A stretch of 64,000 nucleotides of DNA from the NCBI GenBank assembly GCA_947625675.1, contig CANQPH010000002.1, positions 1 to 64,000 of the forward strand, written 5' to 3'. Below are positions 9,141 through 18,665 of the stretch, in pieces. The notes beneath the pieces were generated by a model that was not told where the DNA came from, did not search any database, and was given only the letters and a program-made list of their open reading frames with translations. Source of the DNA: an uncultured Acetatifactor sp. Lineage in GTDB: Bacteria; Bacillota; Clostridia; Lachnospirales; Lachnospiraceae. Position 1 is the stretch's first letter; each line of letters opens with the position of its first letter. Position numbers and translations under genes: made by a program.

Positions 9141-9632
9141 TTACTTTATATTGCGAAAGAGCTTCTTCAGGTCCCTGCCCCGTCTGTTATAGGACAGCTG
9201 ACCCGTCGAGGTCTCCATTGCAATCACGCTGTAGTTGCTCCAGCCCTGCAGGCTGAACCGGTAGCTCTTGGAACGCTTCAGCTTGGACAGGTACTCCCTC
9301 GCTTCCGGAGTGATCTCCTCCGCCAGGATCACCAGCACCACGTCCGAGTTCCTGTGGCTGTTGTGGGGCTTCACCCGGGACATACCGGTCTCCCAGGCCG
9401 TCTCATCCAGTTTCCTGGCCCGTTCAAGATCCAGCTTCTCTTCTGTTGCGAAGAAAACGTATTCATGAGAATCCGCTTCGGAAAGGGTGGCGCTCTTCAC
9501 CAGGAAATACTGTTCGTTGTGGGAATGAAAAACCGCCTCCGCCGCAAAGGGCTCCGTCACGTTCTCCCTGATAATATTATAGTAACGTCTGTATGACTTT
9601 AGAAGGGTTTCCAGGGCTTCCGCTGCACTCAT
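9141..9632 (-). CDS. Hypothetical protein, coupled to the upstream gene
   Basis: 163 residues starting MSAAEALETLL. The start ATG (9630-9632) overlaps the stop of the preceding gene as ATGA, a sign of translational coupling. Longer upstream starts in this frame are shadows inside the neighbour. The protein is soluble, mixed alpha/beta, with a charged C-terminus; no domain is recognised. It ends 26 bases before cstA. Its partner and its position before cstA are the only clues to function. Confidence 0.7.
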   Translation of the reverse strand: MSAAEALETLLKSYRRYYNIIRENVTEPFAAEAVFHSHNEQYFLVKSATLSEADSHEYVFFATEEKLDLERARKLDETAWETGMSRVKPHNSHRNSDVVLVILAEEITPEAREYLSKLKRSKSYRFSLQGWSNYSVIAMETSTGQLSYNRRGRDLKKLFRNIK

Positions 9633-10006
9633 GCCTTCTTCCTCTCTTCGCCTTTGGGATTGCCCACGATGGCCCCGGGCGCCAGATCCACCATGCGCTC
9701 CATCAGGATCCGGGCCGCCTTGGTCCCCGGCAATGCGATCTGCGCCAGTTCTCCGCTTTCCCCGCATATCACCAGGTGCTCCATCTGGAAATCTCCCCTT
9801 CCGCAGCAAAGCTTGGCCGGAACCAGCATTACCCTGCGGAAATACCGCCTGATCTCCGAATAGGGGATATAATAAACCTTACCGGAGGCCCGGAAAAAGA
9901 ACCAGGTCTCTCCCAACCGGATCTTGCCGATCTCCCGGCCGTATTTATATTCTTCCTTCAGCTTCCCAAGATCCTCCTCGGAAGATGTCAGCGGATAAAA
10001 CTTCAT
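9629..10006 (-). CDS. Hypothetical protein, first gene of a coupled pair
   Basis: 125 residues from the ATG at 10004-10006, chosen because AGGAG lies eight bases upstream. It begins MKFYPLTSSEEDL and contains the phrase YIPYSEIRRYFRRVM, which resembles small domains that sense or display a membrane or protein surface, but no family is recognised. It overlaps the next gene by four bases. Its leader contains a perfect hairpin (10031-10056) between the promoter and the ribosome binding site, so expression may be attenuated. Confidence 0.65.
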   Translation of the reverse strand: MKFYPLTSSEEDLGKLKEEYKYGREIGKIRLGETWFFFRASGKVYYIPYSEIRRYFRRVMLVPAKLCCGRGDFQMEHLVICGESGELAQIALPGTKAARILMERMVDLAPGAIVGNPKGEERKKA

Positions 10007-10030
10007 GCCAAACTCCTGCCCTACAAGACA

Positions 10031-10056
10031 AAAAATCATGGCAAGCCATGATTTTT
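10031..10056 (-). promoter_or_regulatory. Terminator-like hairpin in the 5' leader (possible attenuator)
   Basis: AAAAATCATGGC (10031-10042), two bases, then its exact complement GCCATGATTTTT (10045-10056). On the minus strand the stem ends in a run of T. It sits between a promoter and the start at 10006. Confidence 0.5.
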
Positions 10057-10092
10057 CGCCCACCTTTGAACTCTTATAACCCAACTTCAAAC

Positions 10093-10121
10093 ATTCTACC
10101 ACAGAATTCTTCACTTTACAA
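10093..10121 (-). promoter_or_regulatory. Promoter of the 10006-9141 gene pair
   Basis: TTGTAA (10116-10121), 17-base spacer, TAGAAT (10093-10098) on the minus strand; the hairpin at 10031-10056 lies about 35-60 bases downstream of the -10 box. Confidence 0.5.
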
Positions 10122-10162
10122 CATCAAAGTGAAAAAAATTTAAGATTTTTTTAAGACTTTTT

Positions 10163-11434
10163 TTATGGGATGAGCTCAATATTCATTCCTTTATAAGGTA
10201 TATAGCTGGAAGCCGCAAATTCCGTCACCTGGAAAGGGATGCCGAGCCAGCAGTTCTTCGCTCCCTGCCCGGCGGCTTCCTGAAATACGCTGGCGGGGAT
10301 CACGTAAGTTTCATCCGCCCGGATGTCATCGTTGTGTAAGGAAAACACTTTGATTGCCCGTCCTTCCTCGTCCCGGATTTCCATTCCATCCTCATCGCTT
10401 ATGGTCAGGATGCTGTTGTCTTCCAGGATCCTGATGGCCCGTCCCAGGTGAAGGGTGAACACATAATCCTCCCCCGAGGACAGAGAATATCGGGAAGGCC
10501 CGTCAATATAGGGAGGATCCGCAATGGGTCCGTCCGTGAAAAAGAGCGTCAGATACTTTCCGCTCCCCGCCTCGAAGGGAGAAACCTCGCTGTGATCCCC
10601 CAGGCCGAACAGGAACCAATAGCCGTAGAGATCCTGCAGGGAGTTCAAATATTCGTTGGTCAGGGTGACGGAAGCCCCGTCCTCCGACACAATGTATTCC
10701 TCACCCTCCTTCAGATGCTTACGGGTGTACTCTCCCGCCATGTTTTCCAGCTTCCACACGTCCGTGACGACATTGTCCCCCAGGTTCGCCAGGTGAAAGG
10801 TGAAATCCTCCCCCGTGCTGCGGTCGATCAAAAGATCGCCCCCATCGCCGGTGGCGATATCGTAATCCTCCGTATGGAAAGTGCATTCCTCATAAATTCC
10901 AATATAACGGAAGAGATAATAGGATTCCTCCGGCCGGTCCTGGTACCGGATCAAAAGAGCGGCCCAGTAGTCTCCTTCCGGCAGCTCCTCAAGGGCCTCC
11001 GCATAAAGAACCGCTTCCCCGGAGAAAGAATTCCCTGCGTACTCCCCTTTTTTCAGATGCTTCAGCACCCCGTCCCGGTTCAGAAGGATCACGTCCCCCA
11101 CTTCCGCCGCCCTATCGTCATGGTAAAAGGGCAGCCAGAGATCCCGTCCCAGATCCCGGAACCAGGTATAGACCCTGTCAGGGTAGTTGACGTCAAAACC
11201 GTACTCAAAGCCGTATTCTTCAAACATCACCTCATCATTGTCCAGAGGGAGTTCGTACTCTATGGACAATTCCCTGACAGGGGTTACTTCCATCCGCTCA
11301 GCCCGCTGATTCACCAGGTCTTCCAGTTTTTCCTCCAGTTCTTTCCCCTTTTCGGGGGCGAACATGGCGATGGCCAGAAAGCCTATGGCGCCCAGGCTGA
11401 TGATCGCGACAAATATCCTGGTAATGACTTTCAT
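10163..11434 (-). CDS. Membrane-anchored or secreted protein with X2-like beta-sandwich module, in the pectin locus
   Basis: 423 residues. The N-terminus (MKVITRIFVAIISLGAIGFLAIAMF) is one membrane helix or an uncleaved signal, followed by a charged segment and a large acidic, beta-rich body. Around residues 245-300 the pattern GEEYIVSEDGASVTLTNEYL followed by LTLFFTDG resembles the carbohydrate-associated X2 module; similar repeats may flank it. The start overlaps the stop of the GH112 gene as ATGA, so the two are translationally coupled. A role in holding or presenting sugar chains at the cell surface would fit but is inference. No catalytic motif was recognised. Confidence 0.65.
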   Translation of the reverse strand: MKVITRIFVAIISLGAIGFLAIAMFAPEKGKELEEKLEDLVNQRAERMEVTPVRELSIEYELPLDNDEVMFEEYGFEYGFDVNYPDRVYTWFRDLGRDLWLPFYHDDRAAEVGDVILLNRDGVLKHLKKGEYAGNSFSGEAVLYAEALEELPEGDYWAALLIRYQDRPEESYYLFRYIGIYEECTFHTEDYDIATGDGGDLLIDRSTGEDFTFHLANLGDNVVTDVWKLENMAGEYTRKHLKEGEEYIVSEDGASVTLTNEYLNSLQDLYGYWFLFGLGDHSEVSPFEAGSGKYLTLFFTDGPIADPPYIDGPSRYSLSSGEDYVFTLHLGRAIRILEDNSILTISDEDGMEIRDEEGRAIKVFSLHNDDIRADETYVIPASVFQEAAGQGAKNCWLGIPFQVTEFAASSYIPYKGMNIELIP

Positions 11435-13605
11435 CGGGAAACCTCCAGGAAAATCGTATCATAAGGTGCAAGAGTCACCTGCTTGGCAAGAACAAAGTCT
11501 TTGTCTCCGGATTCCACGGGGATTACGGCGGTCTGTTCGGTTTCGCTGTTGTTGATCACCACCAGCCTGCCGCTCTCCGCATAGTAGGCGCACTCCGTGT
11601 ACAGGTTGTCCGTCATGTACAAACCGCTCAGCCCCTCTCCGCCGGCATAGCGGATCAGCTGATACAGGGCCCTGGTATTGATCAGGTTCACCTGGAAGGA
11701 AGCCAGATAAATCCCCTTTCCTTTTCCAAAATCGTGAACGGTCACCAGGGGTTCTCCCCCTTCCGCCAGCAACACCCGGGCCGAACCATCCGTAAGGTAG
11801 CGGTTCTTCCTGGCTTCCAGAGAAGTGCCCTTCGGCAGGATCCCTTCCGGATCCGAAGCCTCAAAGGCCCATTTCCCATGGCAGACCTTCGCCCCGGTAT
11901 CCTCATCGATGCCCAGCACGTGGGCCATGCGGAAGTAATTGTCATATCCTTCCACGGCCGAAGGCTCGTTGACGCCCAGGAAGGTTCCTCCCTCGTACAC
12001 CCATTTGGTGAGCAGGGTGACGATCTCCTCGTCTTTCCAATGGTCCCCGCCGCTCCAGGCGCTGCCCGCAGTGCCGGCGTTGATCACCACGTCCACATCC
12101 TCCAGGGCCCCGTTCTTGAGATCCTCGAAGCTGATGAACTTCACCTCCACGGGAAGTCCCGACAGGGCTTCGTTCACATGGATCAGATCGTGCATATAAG
12201 TCTCATGGAAATGCCCCGAGAGGGTCCAGGAGCGCAGCCGTCCCCAGCTGTGCAGGACAGCCACTTTGGTCTTGATAGTGTAGGGCTTGCCCGCATCATG
12301 GAAAGAACGGATCAGGCGGAATTCGTCCGCCACTTTTTCAATATAATCGCAGAAATCCGGGTAATTTTCCACCAGATGCAGATAACCGCCCAGACCGATC
12401 CGGTCAATCCTGGCCCGCAGCAGGGCCCTTCTGACACTGTTCCAATATTTCTTGGCATCCAGGGTGGGATCTCCCCCCTCCTCAAAGGTAGGGGCTCCTC
12501 CCAGGCCCACCGGAAACAGGTAAGGGTGGAGTCTCAGCTCATGAACCGGCACGTCCACTCCTGCGCACAGTCTGGCCTCGTAACCGGAAAACACGCACTT
12601 GATCAGGCCGTTGAAGCCGAATTCCTGGAACCTTCCGTTGTAAGGCTCCACGCCTACCCAGCTGTCGTCATAGAAGACATAAGCCTTCTTGCCGTAGCTG
12701 TGCACCAGGTCGATCAATTTTTTCCCAAAAGAAATCACAAAATCGTTCACGAAGGCCATCCAGTCCGCCTTGCGGGGATTCCCGGGCATATGGGTCACAT
12801 GGAGCTTCCCCTGATGGATGAAGTCCTCCGCCGTCATCCGATAGCCGTACTGCTTCTCGAATTCGTCCAGAGCCCTGTCGCTGACGGTGAAGTCATAAGA
12901 ACCCCAATCCGAGAACAAAGACCGGTTTCTCTCGTCAGAGCCCCAGATCCACACGAAATTGTAGAACATGGAGGTAAACCGGACCACCGTGGTGTCAGGA
13001 TGGGTCTCGCACCAGTTCTTCATCCAATCCAGCATGTACTCCTGGGTCTCCGGGTACCTGGGATCGATCTGCATCAGGTGTTCCTTCTCCCAATGATTGG
13101 TGGTGTGATTGTACATGGAAATCTCTTCCCAGATCCGATAAGCCAGGAAACTAACCGTGTATTTGTGGAAGGGCGTGATTCCCTTGACCGTCACGCTGCC
13201 CTCTTCCTTATAATATTCCCATTTATCCTTATCCACCGGTTCGTCGGTGGTCCTGTCATAGACCTGCCAGTATTTGAAGGCCGCCTCGCTGTCATTGATA
13301 CGGAACTGTTCCGCAAAAAAACTTTCCAGCAGGACGATGGTCACTTCCTCCGACACCGCCACCGCCGCAGGGGTGCACAAAAAGGTCTGCTGCAATTTGT
13401 CCTGGTTCTCCCTGGCCCAGGCGTTGTGGTCCCGGATAATGCAGATGGTGGAATAAATCCCATATCCGGCATGGATGATCTCATCGGACAGGGCCGTGCC
13501 GTCGCTGTCCCGGATTACGTCCGCCCCCCATTTCTGCGCCATTTTCAGTGTCAGATCCTCATAACCGGATTCCCCAGGCAAAGTAAAACCGCCGCTTGTT
13601 TTGCT
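11431..13605 (-). CDS. GH112 beta-galactoside phosphorylase, probably D-galactosyl-1,4-L-rhamnose phosphorylase
   Basis: About 724 residues. The N-terminal sequence FTLPGESGYEDLTLKMAQKW followed by GADVIRDSDGTALSDEI and YGIYSTICIIRDHN is that of GH112, which phosphorolyses galactosyl-HexNAc (galacto-/lacto-N-biose) or galactosyl-beta-1,4-rhamnose. No signal peptide, so it works on imported disaccharides. Its neighbours are a GH105 unsaturated rhamnogalacturonyl hydrolase, a GH28 enzyme and an Lpl-type importer, which favours the rhamnose-specific activity because RG-I carries galactose on rhamnose O4. The start MSKTSGG is chosen by family length; an ATG five codons upstream is equally possible. 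Confidence 0.88.
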   Translation of the reverse strand, partial: SKTSGGFTLPGESGYEDLTLKMAQKWGADVIRDSDGTALSDEIIHAGYGIYSTICIIRDHNAWARENQDKLQQTFLCTPAAVAVSEEVTIVLLESFFAEQFRINDSEAAFKYWQVYDRTTDEPVDKDKWEYYKEEGSVTVKGITPFHKYTVSFLAYRIWEEISMYNHTTNHWEKEHLMQIDPRYPETQEYMLDWMKNWCETHPDTTVVRFTSMFYNFVWIWGSDERNRSLFSDWGSYDFTVSDRALDEFEKQYGYRMTAEDFIHQGKLHVTHMPGNPRKADWMAFVNDFVISFGKKLIDLVHSYGKKAYVFYDDSWVGVEPYNGRFQEFGFNGLIKCVFSGYEARLCAGVDVPVHELRLHPYLFPVGLGGAPTFEEGGDPTLDAKKYWNSVRRALLRARIDRIGLGGYLHLVENYPDFCDYIEKVADEFRLIRSFHDAGKPYTIKTKVAVLHSWGRLRSWTLSGHFHETYMHDLIHVNEALSGLPVEVKFISFEDLKNGALEDVDVVINAGTAGSAWSGGDHWKDEEIVTLLTKWVYEGGTFLGVNEPSAVEGYDNYFRMAHVLGIDEDTGAKVCHGKWAFEASDPEGILPKGTSLEARKNRYLTDGSARVLLAEGGEPLVTVHDFGKGKGIYLASFQVNLINTRALYQLIRYAGGEGLSGLYMTDNLYTECAYYAESGRLVVINNSETEQTAVIPVESGDKDFVLAKQVTLAPYDTIFLEVSR

Positions 13606-13636
13606 CATCCTCTCTCCCATCCTTCCCTAAAATGAT

Positions 13637-14689
13637 TTATAAGGCGCCGTCCTTGGCAATTTGATCAGATACCAGCAGAGTGGAGAAAAACGCCAGAGCC
13701 AGTCCCTGTCCCCATCCCTGGATCCAGTCTCTGGAAATCTTGCGGTATCCGTCCACGTCATTCATCACCGCAGTGCCGCCGGACACGTTCATCACCTTGC
13801 CGTCCTCGCTGACGTTGGCGAGCAGTCCCCGAATGGCCTTGTTGATGTATTTGGAATGTAAAGGATTGCCCCTCTCCAGCATGGCCGCCGCAATGCCCGC
13901 AGAAGCCGAAATCTCTTCATAGGATTCGGGATCATCCAGTACCGTCCTCCAGAGCCCGTTCTCCGTCTGGAGCACTTTCAGCGCCGCCAGCTGCTCGTTC
14001 AGGGAACCGGCCACGTCCATATACTTGGGATACAGATAACACTGGGGCAGGATGCCGCCCACCTTGGACATGGTATAGGCCGCCCAGGCATTGGCCCGCC
14101 CCCAGTAAATGCCGGACATGTGATTCTTGGCGATATTGTCGTAACCATGATAATAGATGCCGCTGCTGGGATTCTGCAAATATTTGATATGCCAGTACCA
14201 CTGATTCAGCGCATCCTCGATCATATCCTCGTCCTTCAGCTTCACGCCCACCCGCAGCAGGAAAAAGGCAGCCATGAACAGGGTGTCCGCCCAGGCCTGC
14301 TCCGGGAAATCGTTGTTGGCGGATACCGTGTGCTGCAGCACACTATCCCCGAACCGGAGGGCGTCATTGCGGATATAATGAATCTTGCTCATGACGATGT
14401 CCCAGTATTTCTGATCCCCGGTGGCTTCGTACAGAGTGATCAGGCAATGCCCCATGGCGCAGGCGTTGACGGTCCATACCCTCGGCAGCCCGAGATCGAT
14501 CAGTTCATCCACCCGATCCTTCAAAAGGGTCAGGTACTCTTCTTTTTTCGTCTTCTCATAGGCTTCGCTGACGCCGTAATAGGCCACTCCGCAAGGCCAG
14601 TCCCAGGTCAGATCCATGTTCATGGTCTTATGTACGATACGATCTACAACTTCCTCGATCTGCTTCTTGTCATACTCTAATTTCAGCAT
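13637..14689 (-). CDS. GH105 unsaturated rhamnogalacturonyl hydrolase (YteR/YesR-like)
   Basis: 350 residues from the ATG at 14687-14689, which has GGAGGG six bases upstream. The (alpha/alpha)6-barrel family pattern is visible in MDLTWDWPCGVAYYG, QAWADTLFMAAFFL, YWGRANAWAAY and RDWIQGWGQGLALAF. The enzyme removes the 4,5-unsaturated galacturonic acid from the end of short rhamnogalacturonan pieces made by lyases. There is no signal peptide, so it acts in the cytoplasm on imported oligosaccharides. It lies between the transporter genes and the GH112 gene; the terminator at 14827-14863 may set their relative expression. Confidence 0.93.
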   Translation of the reverse strand: MLKLEYDKKQIEEVVDRIVHKTMNMDLTWDWPCGVAYYGVSEAYEKTKKEEYLTLLKDRVDELIDLGLPRVWTVNACAMGHCLITLYEATGDQKYWDIVMSKIHYIRNDALRFGDSVLQHTVSANNDFPEQAWADTLFMAAFFLLRVGVKLKDEDMIEDALNQWYWHIKYLQNPSSGIYYHGYDNIAKNHMSGIYWGRANAWAAYTMSKVGGILPQCYLYPKYMDVAGSLNEQLAALKVLQTENGLWRTVLDDPESYEEISASAGIAAAMLERGNPLHSKYINKAIRGLLANVSEDGKVMNVSGGTAVMNDVDGYRKISRDWIQGWGQGLALAFFSTLLVSDQIAKDGAL

Positions 14690-14826
14690 ATAGCCCTCCG
14701 TTCCGTCATTCACAATGACACATTTTTATTAATCGTTCTGTTCTTATTTTAAGCTGTAATCCTTTTGATTGCAAGCATCTCCCATTGCGGCATTCGCCAA
14801 ATTGACAGGCCGACCCGGCTGCCTTA

Positions 14827-14863
14827 TAAAAAACCAGCTCCCCAGCTTACGCCGGAGAGCTGG
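14827..14863 (-). terminator. Terminator after the sugar-binding lipoprotein gene
   Basis: On the minus strand CCAGCTC (14857-14863) pairs with GAGCTGG (14834-14840) and is followed by TTTTTT. It lies about 25 bases after the lipoprotein stop and probably reduces transcription into the GH105 and GH112 genes. Confidence 0.7.
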
Positions 14864-14888
14864 CAGTTGATCTACGGTTCCATTCACC

Positions 14889-16670
14889 TTACTGTGCAAA
14901 GAACTGTGCAGCCTGTTCCACATAGTTGCCTGCTTCAAAGGCAGCCTTCTTCTCATCCATGATCGCCTGATATCCGGCATCAAGATACTGCTGGCATGCT
15001 TCTTCATAGTTCTTCTCAAAATCCGCCTCGGAGCCGGTAACGATCTTGTCGCGAAGCTCTGCGTAGGTATCATACAGAACTGTCTTGTACTCGTCGTTTG
15101 CCTCGATGGATACGGTGAAGGAGCAGTCGGGAGACGCCATGCCCGCTTCATAGCACGCAAGCTGTCCCTCGTAGTTCGCCTTGATATCCTTAAAGAACTG
15201 ATCGGAATCAGGATATCCCAGAGGAGTGATCGCCTGAATGTCCTTGTCAACATCGCCCAGAGAGGCGGTGGCGGCAACCAGACACCACATATCCACGTTG
15301 CTGTTGTGACCGGTCACCTTTTCAGCGGGCTGCTGGTCAACAGGGATGGAAACAGGAGAGCCGTTCTCGTCATAGTTGAAGTTCACGCCCTCTTCGCCCC
15401 ACTGCAGGGTAAAGAGAACATCGGGCTGGCTCATCCATTCAAGATACATGGCGAAAGCCTTCATTTCATCCTCGGTCGCCAGTGCGGAGAATCCGATATA
15501 TTGGCCGAAGATGCCGTTAGGACGGAAGGCCGGGCTGGAGCCGTCAGAGTAGGTCACAGGGCCGGGATTCACAACGATACCGAGCTTGGCATCCGGATTC
15601 GCCGCATAGAACTGATCCAGAGCCGCAATATTGTTGGTGGAGTAGCAGGAATAAGTAAAGCACTTTCCGGCTACGAAATCACTGATCGCATAGTCAGCGG
15701 TCTTCGTGTTGTACTCGGGATCAATGTAGCCCAGGTTGTACAGCTTGTTGTTCCAAGCCAGAAGCTTCTTCTGCGCTTCCGTAGGCAGAGCGGGCACATC
15801 ATAATCACCGGTGGTGGCCCAGAGCTCCTTATCCTGAGGATAAGTCCTATAGGCATAGTTCTGATCCACGCCGTTGCCTTCGATCCTGGTGCCGCCCAGG
15901 AGATGGCCGCCGTTAGCCAGTCCCAGCTCGTCGATCTTGGCATACAGCTTCAGCAGCTCTTCCGGATCCGTAGGATAGCTGTCATAGCCGGCAGCCTCCA
16001 CCCAGTCCTTGCGGTAGAAGGTTACGAACTGATAGTTGGTCTGGCCGTAAGGTCTCGTGCCGATCAGCAGGACGTTCTCGCCGTTGATCTTGGTGAACTC
16101 ATCCAGCCCGTTCTCTTCCATCGCAGCCCAGTATGTAGGAGCGATCTGCTTGAACCAGTCAACATCATACTCCTGCAGATAACCCTGGCTCTGATACAGG
16201 GTCAGATCAGGATAGTCATACTCGAAGCATACGGTGGGAAGCTTCTGCACGGACGCCCATTGGGCATACATCGCATTTTCCTCGCCCCGGGGGATCACCC
16301 AGTCTTCGAAATCAACCTTGATATTGTACTTGTCGCCGAATTCCTTCTGGATCCACTGTGTCCAGTAGTTGTTTCCCGCATCAGCGGCGCCGTTGGGCGT
16401 AGGACGCTGATAAACCGGGATGTTCAGGGTTACGGTTTCCTCGAAGGGCACAAAGCCTTCGATGCCTGCCACGGTGCTTCCCGCTTCACCGCCGCCGGAA
16501 CTCTCCCCGCCGCCGGCGGAGTTCTCTTCGCCGCCGCCCTGAGCAGCGGAACCGCCTGCAGGTGCGGAGGAGCCATTGTCTCCATTATTGCCGCAGGCGG
16601 TCAAGGTACCCATTACCATGACACCGGCGAGAATTACAGCTAACATTTTGGTTACTACACTTTTTTTCAT
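14889..16670 (-). CDS. Sugar ABC transporter substrate-binding lipoprotein (LplA/YtcQ-like)
   Basis: 593 residues. The N-terminus MKKSVVTKMLAVILAGVMVM followed by GTLTAC is a lipoprotein signal peptide with a lipobox cysteine near residue 26. A low-complexity Gly/Ser/Glu linker of about 40 residues follows, then the extracellular solute-binding fold of the large (about 550-residue) LplA group. It is the binding component for the two permeases just upstream in the same operon. In this neighbourhood the likely cargo is rhamnogalacturonan oligosaccharides, by analogy with the B. subtilis YtcQ-YteP-YtcP system. No ATPase gene is linked; such systems borrow an MsmX-type ATPase. Confidence 0.93.
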   Translation of the reverse strand: MKKSVVTKMLAVILAGVMVMGTLTACGNNGDNGSSAPAGGSAAQGGGEENSAGGGESSGGGEAGSTVAGIEGFVPFEETVTLNIPVYQRPTPNGAADAGNNYWTQWIQKEFGDKYNIKVDFEDWVIPRGEENAMYAQWASVQKLPTVCFEYDYPDLTLYQSQGYLQEYDVDWFKQIAPTYWAAMEENGLDEFTKINGENVLLIGTRPYGQTNYQFVTFYRKDWVEAAGYDSYPTDPEELLKLYAKIDELGLANGGHLLGGTRIEGNGVDQNYAYRTYPQDKELWATTGDYDVPALPTEAQKKLLAWNNKLYNLGYIDPEYNTKTADYAISDFVAGKCFTYSCYSTNNIAALDQFYAANPDAKLGIVVNPGPVTYSDGSSPAFRPNGIFGQYIGFSALATEDEMKAFAMYLEWMSQPDVLFTLQWGEEGVNFNYDENGSPVSIPVDQQPAEKVTGHNSNVDMWCLVAATASLGDVDKDIQAITPLGYPDSDQFFKDIKANYEGQLACYEAGMASPDCSFTVSIEANDEYKTVLYDTYAELRDKIVTGSEADFEKNYEEACQQYLDAGYQAIMDEKKAAFEAGNYVEQAAQFFAQ

Positions 16671-16778
16671 AAAAAACCTCCTTTATAATGTATAGTTTAT
16701 AGGAATCCGATAGACTCGGAATAAACTATCTTTCGGAACAGACTGCCCGGCAGCCTCCGGGAATATCCGGCAGAAGCC

Positions 16779-17699
16779 TTACCCCTTGACAGCCCCTACC
16801 ATGGCTCCCTTCACAAAATACTTCTGCAGGAAAGGATAAATGATGATGATGGGGATCGTCACGAACATAATACAGGCGCACTGCAGCACCTCCGGCGTCG
16901 TAACATTGGTCGCACCGCCCGTATCCCCGAGGGATGCGGAGATGGACGCCTCCGCGCCCTGAACCAGCAGATACAGCTTATACTGGATCATGCGCTTGCT
17001 GTCCGACCTGATATAATACATGTGATCCCCATAGGCATTCCAGCGTCCCACTGCGTAAAACAGGGAGAGCGTGGCGATAATGGGTTTGCTTAAGGGGAGC
17101 ACGATCTTCCTTAACACCTGGAAGTTCGTCGCCCCGTCCAGATACGCCGATTCCTCCAGGGAATCCGGAATGGTGCTCTGGAAATAGGTCTTCATGACCA
17201 GCATATTATAGGGCGAATAAATCAGGGGAAGGATCAGCACCCACATGGAGTCGATCAGGTTCAGATTAAACATCAGCATGAAGGAAGGGATCATGCCCGC
17301 AGTAAAATACATGGGAACCATGAGGACAAAGGTGATAAAGGTCTTTCCCTTCAGTCTCTTCTTGGAAAGCGGGTACGCCGCACAGGTACACACGATCATG
17401 CCGAGAACCGTGAAGATCAGCGTTACCACGACGCTGTATATCATGGAACGCACCATGGACTGATCCTCAAAAACCTTGGTGTATGCTCCGAGCGTAAAAT
17501 CCTTGGGCCAGAAGAATACCTCCTTCATCATGACCGGCATGTCGCCGGAAACGGACTTCACCATCACGTGCCAGAAGGGAATGACGCATGTGGCGCTGAG
17601 GAGAACCAATACCACAATGATGATCACATCGCTGATATGAAATTTGCTGATGGCGCGGCTTCCGTCGGAAGCAGTTATCTCCGTATTTTTCTTTGCCAT
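16779..17699 (-). CDS. CUT1 sugar ABC transporter permease (LplC/YtcP-like)
   Basis: 306 residues with about six membrane helices. It contains the EAA-loop signature ESAYLDGATNFQVLRKIVLPLSKP that contacts the ATPase. It pairs with the second permease encoded 15 bases upstream and with the lipoprotein downstream; all three form the importer of the pectin-type locus. A ribosome binding site AGGAGG lies close to the ATG. The substrate is assigned only by context. Confidence 0.93.
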   Translation of the reverse strand: MAKKNTEITASDGSRAISKFHISDVIIIVVLVLLSATCVIPFWHVMVKSVSGDMPVMMKEVFFWPKDFTLGAYTKVFEDQSMVRSMIYSVVVTLIFTVLGMIVCTCAAYPLSKKRLKGKTFITFVLMVPMYFTAGMIPSFMLMFNLNLIDSMWVLILPLIYSPYNMLVMKTYFQSTIPDSLEESAYLDGATNFQVLRKIVLPLSKPIIATLSLFYAVGRWNAYGDHMYYIRSDSKRMIQYKLYLLVQGAEASISASLGDTGGATNVTTPEVLQCACIMFVTIPIIIIYPFLQKYFVKGAMVGAVKG

Positions 17700-17714
17700 G
17701 CTTCTTACCTCCTG

Positions 17715-18665
17715 TTATAACAAACCTTCCTCGCCGAGGGCCTTGGCGATCTTATCCGAAAGGAGAACCAGGACCACTCCCACAAGGGACTGGAAAAGAC
17801 CCACTGCGGTACCTTCCGAATATTTGCCCGCATTCATGCCCTTCTGGTAGATGTAGACGGCCAACTGGTACTGGAAATCCCGGACCTGCGTATTATCAAA
17901 GGCCATCAGGCGTTCCAGGTTGCTGCCCATCACACGGCCCAGATTCATGATCAGCAGAGTCACGATGGTGCTCCGGATGCCCGGAAGCGTGACGTGCCAC
18001 ATCTTCTGCCACTTGTTGGCACCGTCAATGATACACGCCTCATAGAGCTCTCCGCTGATGCTGGTGATGGCCGCCAGATAAAGGATGGTGCCCCAGCCCA
18101 TGCCCTGCCAGACGCCGATCAGCAGATAGGTAACCGCCCAGTGCCATTTCTCATTCAGGAAGGGAATTCCTTCCGTAATCACATGGGCATCCATCAGCAG
18201 CGTATTGACAAGACCCGTCGCAGGACGGAACATCGTATAGGCGACGGCTCCGATAATGGCCCAGGAAAGGAAATGGGGCAGATAAAGAATGGTCTGAGTC
18301 ACCTTTTTAAACTTCATGAACCGGAGCTCGTTCAGCATCAATGCCAGAATGATCGGCATCGGGAAGCCCACCAGCAGATCCAGAAGGTTAAACACGATGG
18401 AATTGCGCAGCGCACGGGTAAAATCATGATCCTTGAATATCTTCTGAAAGAACTCCATGCCTACCCAGTCGCTGCCCGCATAGCCCTTCATGGGCTTGAA
18501 ATCCATAAACGCCATGCGCAGGCCCGGATATGCGGCATAACTAAAAACGATCACCAGTGCGATCGGGATCAGCAATAAAAGATACAGCTGCCAGTCCCTT
18601 TTAATGGCTGTCTTCCATGACGTATGCTTTCTCACGCCAGGTGCGGCAGATTTAGCTTTTGCCAT
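17715..18665 (-). CDS. CUT1 sugar ABC transporter permease (LplB/YteP-like)
   Basis: 316 residues, a hydrophilic lead (MAKAKSAAPGVRKHTSW) and about six membrane helices. The EAA-type cytoplasmic loop is seen at ELYEACIIDGANKWQKMWHV. First gene of the importer operon, with AAGGAGGG before the ATG, transcribed away from the divergent AraC gene at 19125. The two AraC regulators probably control the shared intergenic region. Confidence 0.93.
   Translation of the reverse strand: MAKAKSAAPGVRKHTSWKTAIKRDWQLYLLLLIPIALVIVFSYAAYPGLRMAFMDFKPMKGYAGSDWVGMEFFQKIFKDHDFTRALRNSIVFNLLDLLVGFPMPIILALMLNELRFMKFKKVTQTILYLPHFLSWAIIGAVAYTMFRPATGLVNTLLMDAHVITEGIPFLNEKWHWAVTYLLIGVWQGMGWGTILYLAAITSISGELYEACIIDGANKWQKMWHVTLPGIRSTIVTLLIMNLGRVMGSNLERLMAFDNTQVRDFQYQLAVYIYQKGMNAGKYSEGTAVGLFQSLVGVVLVLLSDKIAKALGEEGLL

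Noticed and set aside
11734..13635. 633-codon plus-strand open frame
   Set aside because: Antisense shadow of the GH112 gene, His/Pro/Val-rich and without motifs.
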